A stretch of DNA of 64,000 nucleotides from Bradyrhizobium retamae (lineage in GTDB: Bacteria; Pseudomonadota; Alphaproteobacteria; Rhizobiales; Xanthobacteraceae): the NCBI RefSeq assembly GCF_001440415.1, contig NZ_LLYA01000112.1:248001-312000 (forward strand), read 5' to 3'. The position numbers and the translations under genes were made by a program. Position 1 is the first letter of the stretch; every line of letters starts with the position of its first letter. This document shows, piece after piece, positions 44,156 to 53,177 of this stretch. Under the pieces are notes generated by a model. That model made no database searches. It saw nothing but the letters and a program-made list of their open reading frames with translations, and was not told the origin of the DNA.

Positions 44156-45435
44156 CTTTGCAGCTTCCCCGCCACGTTCGGATCAAGAGGCTAAAATCTG
44201 GCGCGACCTCGTACTATTACGAGGTCCCGACCAAATACCGAGCCATGAAATGCCCCGTTCCAAGCGAGCCTCTAGGTTCTGATTTCGCGCTCGCGTGTGA
44301 GAAGGCAAACACCCTCAATAGACTGTTCGATGAATGGGATCAGCAGCGCAAGGGCCAGCCGATCGAGACACCCGCAGCGCCGAAGATCGGGACCGTCGAT
44401 TGGCTATTCCGTGAATACAAGCAGAGCTTGGCCTACACCAAGAAAGTGGCCGTCCGCTCGCGACGAGACTACGAATGGGCAATGACCCTGCTTTGTGATG
44501 CTCTCACCAAAAGCGGTGACAGAGTTGGGTCTAGGCCGATCAGGACCATCACGCCACGAGGCGCGGACAAGCTCTATCAGAAAATAGTCATCGGCCCGAA
44601 CGGGCGTCGCGACCGCACGGCCGAGAAGGTCGTGAAGCTATGCCGCAAGGCATGGCGGGTTGTGCACCGGCTGTTCCCGGACGAATTCCCAAAGGACGTG
44701 CCGAACCCCTGGTTGGGCGTCACACTCGAAAACCGGGTAAAGAAAGCGAAGCCGGCCGTCACGCGTGATGACGTCTATGACTTTGCGCATGGCTGCATCG
44801 CCGCAGGCGAGCCGGAAGTTGCCGCCGTAGCCGTGATCTGCTTTGAGTGGCTACAGCGTCCCGAGAACGTCATCGCCGGCTACATCAAATGGAGCGACTA
44901 CCGCGCGCCGAGCGCGCCGACGATCGTCCGGGTGGCTCATCACAAGACGGGTACCGTCGCCCCTCACCCTCTGGAGGAAACGCTACCTGACGGCACCGTG
45001 TTCAAGTTCTACGCCGACGCCGAGGAAGTGTTGGCAGCAGTGCCGCGACGCGGTGTGTCAATGATACTGCGCGAAGTCTCGAAAGGCGTTGCCAAGCCGT
45101 TTGCCTTCCCGACGATGCAGCACAAGGTCCAGCGCATGCGCAAGAAGCTGGGCCTTCCGGCGCACTTCACCATGGACGCCTGCCGGCATGGCGGCATGAC
45201 CGAACTGGAGGAAGCGGAGTTGACGGACGGCCAGGGCCGCGCGCTGTCAACGCACAGGACGCAGCAGTCCTATGAGGGCTACGCGAAGCGCACTGCCAAG
45301 CGCATGTTGTCGGCGACACGCAAGCGCCATGCGCACCGGCTGGCAGAGCAGAACGAACCGGGGGATTCCGTTCGGAATGAGGCACCGGAAACCGTTCGGA
45401 ATGGCACCCCCGAACAAAGCAAGATTACCTCATAA
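44152..45435 (+). CDS. int: tyrosine integrase of the tRNA-Gln element
   Basis: 427 residues from GTG 44152, chosen because it overlaps the xis-like stop and starts at the family N-terminus VTLQLPRHVRIKRLKSGATS; the frame is open about 320 bases further upstream but over the other gene. It has an SAM-like core-binding region, then a catalytic domain with Arg in CFEWLQRPENVIAGYI, HHKTG, DACRHGGMTELEEAE (RHG), STHRTQ and the nucleophile Tyr in QSYEGYAKR. It ends 7 bases from the tRNA-Gln gene used as attachment site. Confidence 0.92.
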   Translation: MTLQLPRHVRIKRLKSGATSYYYEVPTKYRAMKCPVPSEPLGSDFALACEKANTLNRLFDEWDQQRKGQPIETPAAPKIGTVDWLFREYKQSLAYTKKVAVRSRRDYEWAMTLLCDALTKSGDRVGSRPIRTITPRGADKLYQKIVIGPNGRRDRTAEKVVKLCRKAWRVVHRLFPDEFPKDVPNPWLGVTLENRVKKAKPAVTRDDVYDFAHGCIAAGEPEVAAVAVICFEWLQRPENVIAGYIKWSDYRAPSAPTIVRVAHHKTGTVAPHPLEETLPDGTVFKFYADAEEVLAAVPRRGVSMILREVSKGVAKPFAFPTMQHKVQRMRKKLGLPAHFTMDACRHGGMTELEEAELTDGQGRALSTHRTQQSYEGYAKRTAKRMLSATRKRHAHRLAEQNEPGDSVRNEAPETVRNGTPEQSKITS

Positions 45436-45442
45436 TATCAAT

Positions 45443-45494
45443 TGGCTGGGGCGGGAGGGATCGAACCTCCGAATGGCGGAATCAAAATCCGCTG
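45443..45494. repeat. attR (52 bp inside tRNA-Gln)
   Basis: Perfect copy of 27527-27578. Bases on both sides differ, which fixes the repeat length at 52. Confidence 0.95.
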
Positions 45495-45517
45495 CCTTAC
45501 CGCTTGGCTACGCCCCA
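45443..45517 (-). tRNA. tRNA-Gln (anticodon TTG)
   Basis: 75 bases, reading TGGGGCGTAGCCAAGCGG from 45517. The 7-bp acceptor stem pairs, the anticodon loop is TTTTGAT (anticodon TTG), GGTTCGATCC forms the T loop, and the 3' CCA is encoded. It stays intact because the element restored its 3' end. Confidence 0.97.
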
Positions 45518-45642
45518 AAAGGCCGGGCCGGGACGCGGGACCGATGCGATCCGTATCCGGCACCGCCGGTCTATAGAGGGAGCCGCGCCATTTCAACAGG
45601 CAGCGGGGGCGAATTTCACCCCAAAATCAGCTCCCTCGATCT

Positions 45643-45660
45643 GACCCTTTATAAAGGGTC
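45643..45660. promoter_or_regulatory. perfect 18-bp palindrome GACCCTTTATAAAGGGTC
   Basis: It lies between tRNA-Gln and the acyl-CoA dehydrogenase gene, 133 bases before the latter's ATG. A perfect palindrome with an AT core is typical of a dimeric repressor site (for example TetR/GntR type). Which regulator binds is unknown. Confidence 0.5.
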
Positions 45661-45792
45661 ACTGCTTCCGGTCTCCCGGGGCCGGTTTTTCGCGCCCGGG
45701 CGGGACCGATACCGCCCACCGGAGAGTTGAGAGAACCCCGGTTTCGTGGGAAGACGGCGGCAGCTCACTACCCAAAAAGCGAGATTTTCGTC

Positions 45793-47574
45793 ATGACTTA
45801 CCGCGCGCCGATCTCCGATATCCTGCTCGCGCTTAACCACGGCGCCGGCCTGCAGGCGGCCGTGAAGGCCGGCCATTACGGCGATTTCGACGCCGAGATC
45901 GCCGCCGCCGTACTGGAGGAAGCCGGCAAATTCGCCGGCGACGTGCTGGCGCCGCTGAACCGGGTGGGCGACGAACACGGCATCAAGCTTGCCGACAACA
46001 AGGTGACGACAGCGCCGGGCTGGCCGGACGCCTACCAGCGCTGGGCCGCCGCCGGGTGGAACGCGGTTTCGGGTCCAGAAGCGTTTGGTGGCCAGGGTCT
46101 GCCGCTCGCCATCAACGCCGCCTGCACCGAAATCTGGAGCGCGTCGAACATCGCCTTCGGCCTCTGCCCGCTGCTCACGCTCTCGGCGATCGAGGCGCTC
46201 GACGCCCATGGCAGCGAGGAACTGAAAAAGGTCTATCTGCAAAAACTCGTCTCCGGCGAATGGACCGGCACCATGCAGCTCACCGAGCCGCAGGCCGGCT
46301 CCGACGTCGGCGCACTGCGCACCCGTGCCGAACGCGCCGACGATGGCACCTACCGCATCAAGGGCAGCAAAATCTTCATCACCTATGGCGACCACGACAT
46401 GACCGACAACATCGTTCATTTCGTGCTGGCGCGCCTGCCCGATGCGCCCGCGGGCACCAAGGGGATTTCGCTGTTTTTGATTCCGAAATTCCTCGTCAAC
46501 GCCGACGGCTCGCTCGGGGCGCGCAACGACATCTATCCGTCCGGCGTCGAGCACAAGCTCGGCATGCACGCCTCCCCCACCTGCACCATGACGATGGGCG
46601 ATCATGGCGGCGCGATAGGTTACCTGATCGGCGAGGAAAACAAGGGCATGCAATGCATGTTCACGATGATGAACCAGGCCCGCCTCGGCGTTGGCCTCGA
46701 AGGCGTCGGCATTGCCGACCGCGCCTATCAGCAGGCGCTGGCCTTTGCGCAGGAGCGCAAACAGGGCCGCGCGATCGGCAAGAAGGGCGACGGGCTCGAC
46801 CCGATCATCGTGCATCCCGACGTCAAGCGCATGCTGTTGCAGATGCGCAGCATGACGGCCGCGGCGCGCTCGATCTGTTACGCGACGGCGGTGGCGCTCG
46901 ACATCTCCGCCCGCGCCAAGGACCCGAAGGTACGCGCCGATGCGGCCGCGCGCGGCGCGCTGCTGACGCCGATCGCAAAGGCATTCTCCACCGATATCGG
47001 CAACGAGGTGACGTATCTCGGCGTGCAGATTCATGGCGGCATGGGCTTCATCGAGGAAACCGGCGCCGCGCAGCATTATCGCGACGCGCGCATCACCTCG
47101 ATCTACGAGGGCACCAACGGCATCCAGTCGATCGACCTCGTGACGCGCAAACTCGCCGCGAATGGCGGCGCATCGGTGTGGGCGCTGCTCGACGAACTCG
47201 GCGGCATCGTCAAGCAGGTCGAAACCTCGAACGATCCCGCCTTCGGCACGACCGGCGCGAAACTGCGCGAGGCGCTCGGCTCGCTCGAGCGCGCCAGCAA
47301 GTGGCTCCTGGAGCGCGTGGCGTCTGCGCCGAACGACGCGCTCGCCGGCGCCACGCCTTATCTGCGCCTGTTCGGCTCGACGCTTGGCGGCTGCGTGCTA
47401 GCCGGCGAAGCGCTGGCCGCGAAGAGCCATGGCGATGCCGGCGATCCGCAGCGCTACGTGACGGTCGCGCGGTTCTTTGCGGAGAATATTACCGTGCAGG
47501 CGGGCTCGCTGGAGAAGACGGTGACCGACAGTGCCGATGCGGTGAACGGCGCGGATGCGGCATTGCTGGGGTAA
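45793..47574 (+). CDS. acyl-CoA dehydrogenase (DmdC-like)
   Basis: 593 residues from ATG 45793 (MTYRAPISDILLALNHGAGL). FAD-binding acyl-CoA dehydrogenase fold: TMQLTEPQAGSDVGALRTRA, KGSKIFITYGDHDMTDN, RLGVGLEGVGIADRAYQQAL, GGMGFIEETGAAQHYRDARI and the catalytic Glu in SIYEGTNGIQ. The length and N-terminus match the group that includes 3-methylthiopropanoyl-CoA dehydrogenase DmdC and relatives; the substrate is not determined. No partner genes adjoin. Confidence 0.93.
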   Translation: MTYRAPISDILLALNHGAGLQAAVKAGHYGDFDAEIAAAVLEEAGKFAGDVLAPLNRVGDEHGIKLADNKVTTAPGWPDAYQRWAAAGWNAVSGPEAFGGQGLPLAINAACTEIWSASNIAFGLCPLLTLSAIEALDAHGSEELKKVYLQKLVSGEWTGTMQLTEPQAGSDVGALRTRAERADDGTYRIKGSKIFITYGDHDMTDNIVHFVLARLPDAPAGTKGISLFLIPKFLVNADGSLGARNDIYPSGVEHKLGMHASPTCTMTMGDHGGAIGYLIGEENKGMQCMFTMMNQARLGVGLEGVGIADRAYQQALAFAQERKQGRAIGKKGDGLDPIIVHPDVKRMLLQMRSMTAAARSICYATAVALDISARAKDPKVRADAAARGALLTPIAKAFSTDIGNEVTYLGVQIHGGMGFIEETGAAQHYRDARITSIYEGTNGIQSIDLVTRKLAANGGASVWALLDELGGIVKQVETSNDPAFGTTGAKLREALGSLERASKWLLERVASAPNDALAGATPYLRLFGSTLGGCVLAGEALAAKSHGDAGDPQRYVTVARFFAENITVQAGSLEKTVTDSADAVNGADAALLG

Positions 47575-47774
47575 GCCCTTGCCGGTACCGCACGCAAGTC
47601 CCAAAAATACACAACAAGTTCCATTGTGCCGCTCGTGGTTTTGAGGCAACACCCTTGAAAAAACAGACAGTCCCGTAGTCTCCGGCCGTTGCGCATTGAT
47701 TTCGCAATCCGAAGAATGAACCCTGTCGCGTGCTTGTGTAATCAGGCTCATGCGGAGCCTTGGGAGGCCGGATC

Positions 47775-49088
47775 ATGGACCCTTGGCGATTAGCGACGAC
47801 GGCGCAGCGCCGCATCAACATTCTCGCGGGCCTGGCTCTAACGAGCTGGGTTCTCATTTGTTCCGCTGGCTTCGATTCGGCTTCCACCGAACGCGTCAGC
47901 GCTTCTGTCATCAGCGCTTCCACCAGGAATGCCGCTGCTTCCATCGAGAACGCCGACGCGCCTTCAGTCGTGGAACGTCAAGAGCCATCTCTCACCGCAA
48001 CCGCCGCGCCCACGCATACGCCGCCTGTGATCGCCCTGGCAAGCGCCGCCATCGATGCCATCGATGTGCCGATCCCTACCGCATCCGTGATCGAGAAAGC
48101 GCCTGACACAACGAAAGCCCCTGACACAACGAAAGCTCCTGATACGTCGAAAGCTCCTGACACGACCGCGGGCCCGGATGAGCCGAAACCAGTTGTCGTG
48201 GCCACGCTGACCGATCCGGCGGAGATACTGCCGCCGGAAGTTTCTTCCGCCGAGATTGCAACGACGATGACGCCCGATTCTGTACCCGACAAAGCCGTGC
48301 AGGCAGTGCGCACCATCGAGATCAACGAGGAATGTCTGGTCGCGGAGCCCTGCATCGATCGCTATTTGTGGGCTCTCTACGAGCGCGCGCCCAAGATCGA
48401 CGCCATCAAGGTGCATGAGCGGAGGAAAGTGACGGTCAAGAGGAAGGGCAAGACGGTGACCGTCACCAAAACCTTTACCAGGCGTGTCGACGAGGATTTT
48501 ACGTGGAAGGACCCGAAGGCCGCGGAAAGAGCCGGCATGAGCATGATGGACTACGTGATCGGCGGCATGGACAAGAGCTTCAAGCTAAAGCTCTTTCATA
48601 TGCTCCACGCGGCGGAGCAGGCCGGGCTGTCGCCCGGCATCACCAGCGCGTTTCGCGATGACTACCGTCAATCAATCGCCAGCGGCCTGAAGGCGGCAAG
48701 CGATCGGTCCTACCATGGCGGGAGTTTGCGTGGCGGCTACGGCCGCGGAGTCGCGGCTGACCTGGTGAGCGTCAACGGCGCAAGCCGGGCGCAGCGATGG
48801 GTCTCCACGGAAAAGTTCTGGAAATGGATCGATGAGCACGGCAAGGAATTTGGAATCGGACGGCCCTACCTCGACAGGGATCCGCCGCACGTCGGGCCGA
48901 TCGACGGCAAGGAATATGCCTCTCGCCGCGGCGGAACGAAGACGCAGGACGTGCAAGCGAGCGCAAAGAAGCGCGTCCGTGTGACCGCACGGCACGATCA
49001 CAAGCGGCACGATCACAAGGCAGCAAAACAGGCGAAAACCGCAAAACCGGCGAAAACCGCGAAATTGTCGAAAGGCAGGACCATGTAA
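47775..49088 (+). CDS. exported M15-like (D-Ala-D-Ala carboxypeptidase-type) protein with repeats
   Basis: 437 residues from ATG 47775 (GGGAGG site). An N-terminal signal or anchor (INILAGLALTSWVLICSAGF) is followed by a Thr/Ala/Pro-rich linker with four KAPDTT/KAPDTS units (48096-48170). A cytoplasm-unlike basic stretch follows, then the peptidase-like domain: LSPGITSAFRDDYRQSIASG, RSYHGGSLRGGYGRGVAADL (His, Asp) and RDPPHVGP (His). The tail is Lys/His-rich (HDHKRHDHK, AKTAKPAKTAKLSKG). Probably acts on peptidoglycan in the periplasm. Confidence 0.8.
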   Translation: MDPWRLATTAQRRINILAGLALTSWVLICSAGFDSASTERVSASVISASTRNAAASIENADAPSVVERQEPSLTATAAPTHTPPVIALASAAIDAIDVPIPTASVIEKAPDTTKAPDTTKAPDTSKAPDTTAGPDEPKPVVVATLTDPAEILPPEVSSAEIATTMTPDSVPDKAVQAVRTIEINEECLVAEPCIDRYLWALYERAPKIDAIKVHERRKVTVKRKGKTVTVTKTFTRRVDEDFTWKDPKAAERAGMSMMDYVIGGMDKSFKLKLFHMLHAAEQAGLSPGITSAFRDDYRQSIASGLKAASDRSYHGGSLRGGYGRGVAADLVSVNGASRAQRWVSTEKFWKWIDEHGKEFGIGRPYLDRDPPHVGPIDGKEYASRRGGTKTQDVQASAKKRVRVTARHDHKRHDHKAAKQAKTAKPAKTAKLSKGRTM

Positions 49089-49145
49089 CCGGTCCAACGA
49101 ACGCGCTTACCGCCGATGACGGGTTCGGCGACCTCTCTAACTTAG

Positions 49146-50279
49146 CTAGCGTCGCGAACTGGCCGCAGCGACCGTCAAGGCGATCGCTGCGGGATCGCAG
49201 CAGAGCACCATCAATAATATCAGCCAGCGAACCGCGGCTTCGGGTGCAGCACCGACCATCATCGCGAGATACTGGATCGGTCCGGCGGATGCCTCGATGC
49301 GCGAACGTTCGCCGGCCAGCGCCGCGCGTTGCGCCTGCAGTCCAACCAGCGTTGCGGTGGCCGTCTGGCGCTGCGTATCCAGCCCGTCACGTGTCGCGCG
49401 CTCGTGTGTTGCGATGTTGATGGCCCGCGTCACCCGGCCCCGCCGTGTCGATTCATCCACGGCACGGTCGATCTGCGCGATGCGGTTGGTCAAATCGGCA
49501 ACGACAGACGATTGCGCCGAGACGCGTGCGTCCAGCGCTTCGATGCGCTCGGTGACGCCGGAGCGCGCCGTGGCCGCGACGCTGACATGCGCCTCGACCA
49601 ATTTGCCGAACACGCCGGCGGCGTTGATCAGCGCAAGCCCGGCAACGAGCGCGACCATGACCGAGCGCATTTTCCAGTTGGTCCGGCGCCAATGCGCCGC
49701 CAGCCATCCCGCGATCACGAGCTTGCCGGCCTCCATCGTGGCGGCAAGCACCATCACGGCAACCGGATCACCGGGAAATATTTCGGCCATGCCGGCGACT
49801 GAAAAATAGGCCGCGACCGTTGCCAGCGCGAGGGCTGCAACAAGGGCAATGGTGCGGCTGGTGGCTGTAGACGTGGCGGGAACGGCCTCCGCCACGATGG
49901 GCGCGACGGAAACCGTCAGCGGCTCGAGCTGCGCGTTGGGCGCCTCCGGCTCACCACCGAGCTCGGTTGCCTTGACGTCTGCTGCCTTGTCTTCGGCTGT
50001 CTTGTCTTCGGCTATTTTGGCCTTGGCGGCCTTGGCCTTGGTACTCTTGCTAGCCTTGGCGCGACCGGACGCGGAAGAGGAGCGGCTGCGCTTCGCTGCC
50101 GGCAAGGGCGCCTCGTCAGATGGTTCGACGCTCATCTCTTCCGCAGGTGTCGCCACTAATCTGGGCGTACGATTTGAGGCATTAGCCAGGCTCTCAAGCT
50201 GATGCCTGATGCGCGCAGCATCACCCTCCCCCGTCAGCTCGGCCGCGGAGATCGCGTGCGTGGTCGGGCGGCCTGTCAT
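49146..50279 (-). CDS. four-span membrane protein with periplasmic/cytoplasmic coiled coil
   Basis: 377 residues from ATG 50279. A long Ala/Lys-rich hydrophilic N-terminus (about 1-140: SKSTKAKAAKAKIAEDKTAE) precedes three membrane segments (IALVAALALATVAAYFSVAG; AVMVLAATMEAGKLVIAGWL; SVMVALVAGLALINAAGVFG), a coiled coil (IEALDARVSAQSSVVADLTN) and a last membrane segment with CCDPAAIALTVA. No name known to me. Coupled by a 4-base overlap to the 50276 gene. Confidence 0.75.
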   Translation of the reverse strand: MTGRPTTHAISAAELTGEGDAARIRHQLESLANASNRTPRLVATPAEEMSVEPSDEAPLPAAKRSRSSSASGRAKASKSTKAKAAKAKIAEDKTAEDKAADVKATELGGEPEAPNAQLEPLTVSVAPIVAEAVPATSTATSRTIALVAALALATVAAYFSVAGMAEIFPGDPVAVMVLAATMEAGKLVIAGWLAAHWRRTNWKMRSVMVALVAGLALINAAGVFGKLVEAHVSVAATARSGVTERIEALDARVSAQSSVVADLTNRIAQIDRAVDESTRRGRVTRAINIATHERATRDGLDTQRQTATATLVGLQAQRAALAGERSRIEASAGPIQYLAMMVGAAPEAAVRWLILLMVLCCDPAAIALTVAAASSRR

Positions 50280-50464
50280 GCAGCCCCCCGCCTCGCAAGT
50301 ATGAAAGCCAGTCTCGCTCCGGTGAACGGCCGGCCTACACAACCGTCCGTCTCGACAGCATACCCGGAGCTTCCGTCGACGGCCGCAAACGCGGCAACAA
50401 CCGTACCCGATTGACGACCGTCAACGACGTGTTCGGCTTGCGTGCCAATCGCAAACTTCGACAT
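50276..50464 (-). CDS. small hypothetical protein upstream of the membrane protein
   Basis: 62 residues (MSKFAIGTQAEHVVDGRQSG), predicted small beta-rich protein; ATGA overlap with the 49146 gene supports a real coupled gene. No family recognised. Confidence 0.55.
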   Translation of the reverse strand: MSKFAIGTQAEHVVDGRQSGTVVAAFAAVDGSSGYAVETDGCVGRPFTGARLAFILARRGAA

Positions 50465-51007
50465 CGAAAACTCCTGCGCGAACTGTTGATGCGATTATAC
50501 CCGCACCAGCAGACATTCGCTCCTTAACGATGCGTCTTCCGGAATTTAGGAAGATGGTTGTTGCATGAATGTCTCATCCTGCTCCCGGAAGGGAACGCTC
50601 TGCACACGGAGCGCGAAACCAACACGGCGCAATGTCCGGATTGAGTCAGAAGTGCGCTTCGAAGCGGAAATCTGCCGATCATCTGAATTCATCGCGAGTC
50701 CGCCCGGTGCAATACAGAACTGTTGCCGCTTGACGACAGTCATCGCCATTCCGGCAGGGCAACCGTAGTTCTACGCTTTGCGAATCGTCCGCGTCGCCAC
50801 TCTACTGTCAACGCAATCTGTATTCCCTGAGCGTTCTATTTTCCGTGCCGCGCCAGAAAAGGCGTTGGGGCTGAAGTGCGTATTTTTACGGGCCGATTTC
50901 CCTACGGGGCGCCCCGAAGACCACGGTGTGAACCGTGGCTGGCATGAACCCTGCATAGGTTGAACCAAGCAAGCCAAACGAACTGATATCCAGCAACGAA
51001 GGTCGCC
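50465..51007. other. intergenic region, no supported gene
   Basis: Several short open frames occur on both strands but none has a convincing start, composition or family resemblance. AGCAGACATTCGCT at 50512-50525 resembles AGCAGACATTCGTT at the end of repeat copy B (19423-19436), a fragment of the same kind of dispersed sequence. Confidence 0.5.
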
Positions 51008-51223
51008 ATGCTCGTTACTCTCGTCGCCGTTCTCTGCAACAGCCAACTCTGTCTCGAAAAAATCGTCACCACCAGTGACCAGTCCGGCATCACCATGAGC
51101 GCCTGCGCGGTCAACGCGCAGATTGGAATCGCCGACTGGCTCGCCAAGGGCCCGTATCGCGAATGGCGATTGCAGCGCTACAAGTGCGTGCTCGGAAAGT
51201 ACGTTCCGAAGAACGAAGCCTGA
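51008..51223 (+). CDS. small conserved hypothetical protein
   Basis: 71 residues: MLVTLVAVLCNSQLCLEKIV, ACAVNAQIGIADWLAKGPYR and LQRYKCVLGKYVPKNEA. It has the look of a small exported or cysteine-containing protein (Cys at 10, 15, 33 and 59) common in Bradyrhizobium; function unknown. Confidence 0.65.
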   Translation: MLVTLVAVLCNSQLCLEKIVTTSDQSGITMSACAVNAQIGIADWLAKGPYREWRLQRYKCVLGKYVPKNEA

Positions 51224-51324
51224 GGCGCCGCAGGCTGCCTCACGCTGGCGCGGTTGTTTGCCTGATATAACGAACTTGTTTGCGTCAACGTTCGTAAGCA
51301 TGATCTCGCCTTCTCGCGGCGCGG

Positions 51325-51729
51325 CTAGCGCCACCTGCGCTGGCACCTCGAGAGCCCCAGATACCGCGCCATGGGCCGGAAATCGCTGTCGTTGTGGAGC
51401 AGTGACCGGCGATTCTCGATGCACCAGGTGCCAATCAACAGATCGATTGTCTTGCGTACCGTGATGCCGCGTCGGCGTAGTGAACGGAAGTTGCGGGCCG
51501 CGGCGGTGGCGATTACGTCGCCGGCCATCGGCACGATCTCGAAGCGGCGCAGCAGGGCTTCGACCTCTCGCGCCGCCCGCTCGCTGTCGAGACCTTGCAG
51601 CACCTCGCAAAGCATCAGGTCGCCCACAACGATCTCTTCTGTGCCGAGCAGCGCACGGAGCCGCCGGACATGCGGCGCATTGCGGCCGTTGAGGAAGTCG
51701 ATCCAGACGCTGCTGTCGACGACGATCAC
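51325..51729 (-). CDS. vapC: VapC-type PIN-domain toxin
   Basis: 134 residues with the PIN acidic residues in IVVDSSVWIDFLNG (Asp 5), MLCEVLQGLD (Glu), ITVRKTIDLLIGTWCIENR (Asp) and LLHNDSDFRPMARYLGL (Asp). These are Mg-dependent ribonucleases. The start overlaps the antitoxin stop by 4 bases (ATGA). Confidence 0.92.
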   Translation of the reverse strand: MIVVDSSVWIDFLNGRNAPHVRRLRALLGTEEIVVGDLMLCEVLQGLDSERAAREVEALLRRFEIVPMAGDVIATAAARNFRSLRRRGITVRKTIDLLIGTWCIENRRSLLHNDSDFRPMARYLGLSRCQRRWR

Positions 51730-51929
51730 CCGGCCGCTCGTCCCTTGCGGCTCCGGGCGAGGTTGCCGCGCCAGCGGTACTTGCCGAAGGCCTTGCCGAC
51801 CTCCTGCTGACCTCGCAGCCTGATCATCAAACGGAGCGCCTGCTCCACCGTCTGCTTCTTGGTTTGCTGTCCGGAGGCTTTTTGCGCTTCCGCCATCAGC
51901 GCGTCGTCGATCTCGATATTGGTGCGCAT
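51726..51929 (-). CDS. vapB: VapB-type antitoxin
   Basis: 67 residues from ATG 51929 (MRTNIEIDDALMAEAQKASG): an N-terminal strand and helices of the RHH-like VapB family (TKKQTVEQALRLMIRLRGQQ), with a basic C-terminal toxin-binding tail (KYRWRGNLARSRKG). An upstream in-frame ATG lies in the operator and is less likely. Confidence 0.9.
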   Translation of the reverse strand: MRTNIEIDDALMAEAQKASGQQTKKQTVEQALRLMIRLRGQQEVGKAFGKYRWRGNLARSRKGRAAG

Positions 51930-51947
51930 GGCCAGCGCTCCGTCGCT

Positions 51948-51977
51948 ATGTGTATAGATCGACACTACTATACACAT
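51948..51977. promoter_or_regulatory. vapBC operator
   Basis: ATGTGTATAG (51948-51957) and CTATACACAT (51968-51977) are perfect 10-bp inverted arms with a 10-base spacer, 18 bases upstream of the VapB start. Typical site for VapBC autorepression. Confidence 0.75.
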
Positions 51978-52080
51978 GCGCACACCACAAAAGGCGCCAC
52001 GGAATTATGGCGATGGGTTTCGCTTCCGCCTTCGCTCGTTGAGCTACGGCGGACAAGTCGCTCTACCCATCCTACAGAAT

Positions 52081-53019
52081 TTACGCAATCGGCTTCAGCC
52101 CCGCCTCGATCGCAGCCCTTCGCGGCTCCAGGAACGGCGGCAGCGCCAGTTTCTCGCCGAGCGTTTCCATCGGCTCGTCGGTCGCAAAACCGGGGCCGTC
52201 GGTGGCGATCTCGAACAGGATGCCGTTGGGCTCGCGGAAATAGAGGCTACGGAAATAGAAGCGGTCGATCTCGCCGCTATTGGGGACGCGGAGCTCGTTC
52301 AGCCGCTGCGTCCAGGCGTGGTACTGCGCCTCGTCGGGGGTACGGAACGCAACATGGTGGACGCCACCGGCACCTTGGCGGGCGATTGGCGAGGCCTTGT
52401 CTTCGAGCACATGCAGCTCCGCCGCGGGGCCGCCTTCGCCCATCTCGAAAACATGTATCTCGGCACCGTGGGCGGCATACTCGCGCACGCGGCGCATGTT
52501 CATGACCTCGGTCAGCACGGACGCGGTCTGCGACAGCTCATGCACGGTCAGCACGATCGGACCGAGCCCGCGGATCTGATGCTCTGCCGGCACCGGGCTG
52601 CGCTCCCACGGCGAAGCTTCCCCCACGCCACCATCGTCGACCAGCACCAGCCGCTGGCCTTCGGTATCCTCGAACGGCAGCGTCAGCCGGCCGTCGACCT
52701 CGACGATATCGCCGGTGACGCCGCCGGCTTTCTTGAGGCGATCCCGCCAGTAGCCGAGGGTCTCGCCGGCGACGCGCAGCCCGGTGCGCGAGATCGAGTT
52801 GGTTCCGCGCCGCTCGGGCGCGGCGGGAAAATCGAAGAAGGTGAGATCGGTGCCGGGATTGGCTTTACCGTCCGCATAGAACAGGTGATAGGCGCTGACG
52901 TCGTCCTGGTTGACGGTCTTCTTCACCAGCCGCATGCCGAGCAGGCCGGTGTAAAACGCCAAATTCTCCCGCGGCTTCGCCGAGATCGCGGTCAGATGAT
53001 GAATTCCGCCTAGCTGCAT
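52081..53019 (-). CDS. ring-cleaving dioxygenase / VOC-family protein (MhqO-like)
   Basis: 312 residues made of two glyoxalase/VOC modules: [20 protein letters not shown] with the first metal His, [18 protein letters not shown], then [40 protein letters not shown] (second His) and [20 protein letters not shown] (Glu). Typical of LinE/MhqO-type extradiol dioxygenases acting on hydroquinone-like compounds. Monocistronic. Confidence 0.88.
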   Translation of the reverse strand: MQLGGIHHLTAISAKPRENLAFYTGLLGMRLVKKTVNQDDVSAYHLFYADGKANPGTDLTFFDFPAAPERRGTNSISRTGLRVAGETLGYWRDRLKKAGGVTGDIVEVDGRLTLPFEDTEGQRLVLVDDGGVGEASPWERSPVPAEHQIRGLGPIVLTVHELSQTASVLTEVMNMRRVREYAAHGAEIHVFEMGEGGPAAELHVLEDKASPIARQGAGGVHHVAFRTPDEAQYHAWTQRLNELRVPNSGEIDRFYFRSLYFREPNGILFEIATDGPGFATDEPMETLGEKLALPPFLEPRRAAIEAGLKPIA

Positions 53020-53177
53020 TGCGTTATCCTTGTAGTCACTTCGGTGGGCGGGACAGTTTGGCCTCTTGCTGGATCATGTAGGATGTGGCCACCGTCATTG
53101 CGAGCTGACGGGGCGCGCGAATGCGCGCCCCGCTTGCAGTAATGACGTACATAACAACAAGCTACTTGATCAGTGCC

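Larger units (their letters stand above)
27527..45494. mobile_element. integrated phage satellite / reduced prophage at tRNA-Gln
   Basis: About 18 kb bounded by a perfect 52-bp direct repeat, with the integrase gene next to the intact tRNA end. Gene content: integrase, xis-like, AlpA-like, VirE-type primase/helicase, iteron-like block, TerS-like, small coiled-coil proteins, a winged-helix protein, a 2238-residue polyvalent-type protein, a T7-like tail fibre, a PrtN-like activator and an RHH repressor. Not found on either strand: large terminase, portal, major capsid, scaffold, tail tube or recognisable lysis enzymes. This composition fits a helper-dependent satellite; deletion from a podovirus-like prophage is the alternative. 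Confidence 0.85.

Noticed and set aside
46056..47678. 540-residue open frame on the + strand
   Set aside because: Second-frame shadow of the acyl-CoA dehydrogenase; Arg-rich, low-complexity, no motifs.
48096..48170. CRISPR-like repeat array
   Set aside because: Four 18-base units without spacers, in frame and coding for KAPDTT; a protein repeat, not CRISPR. No CRISPR array seen anywhere in the window.
50771..51610. 279-residue minus-strand open frame across the small hypothetical and vapC
   Set aside because: Overlaps two better-supported genes and has no recognisable domain.
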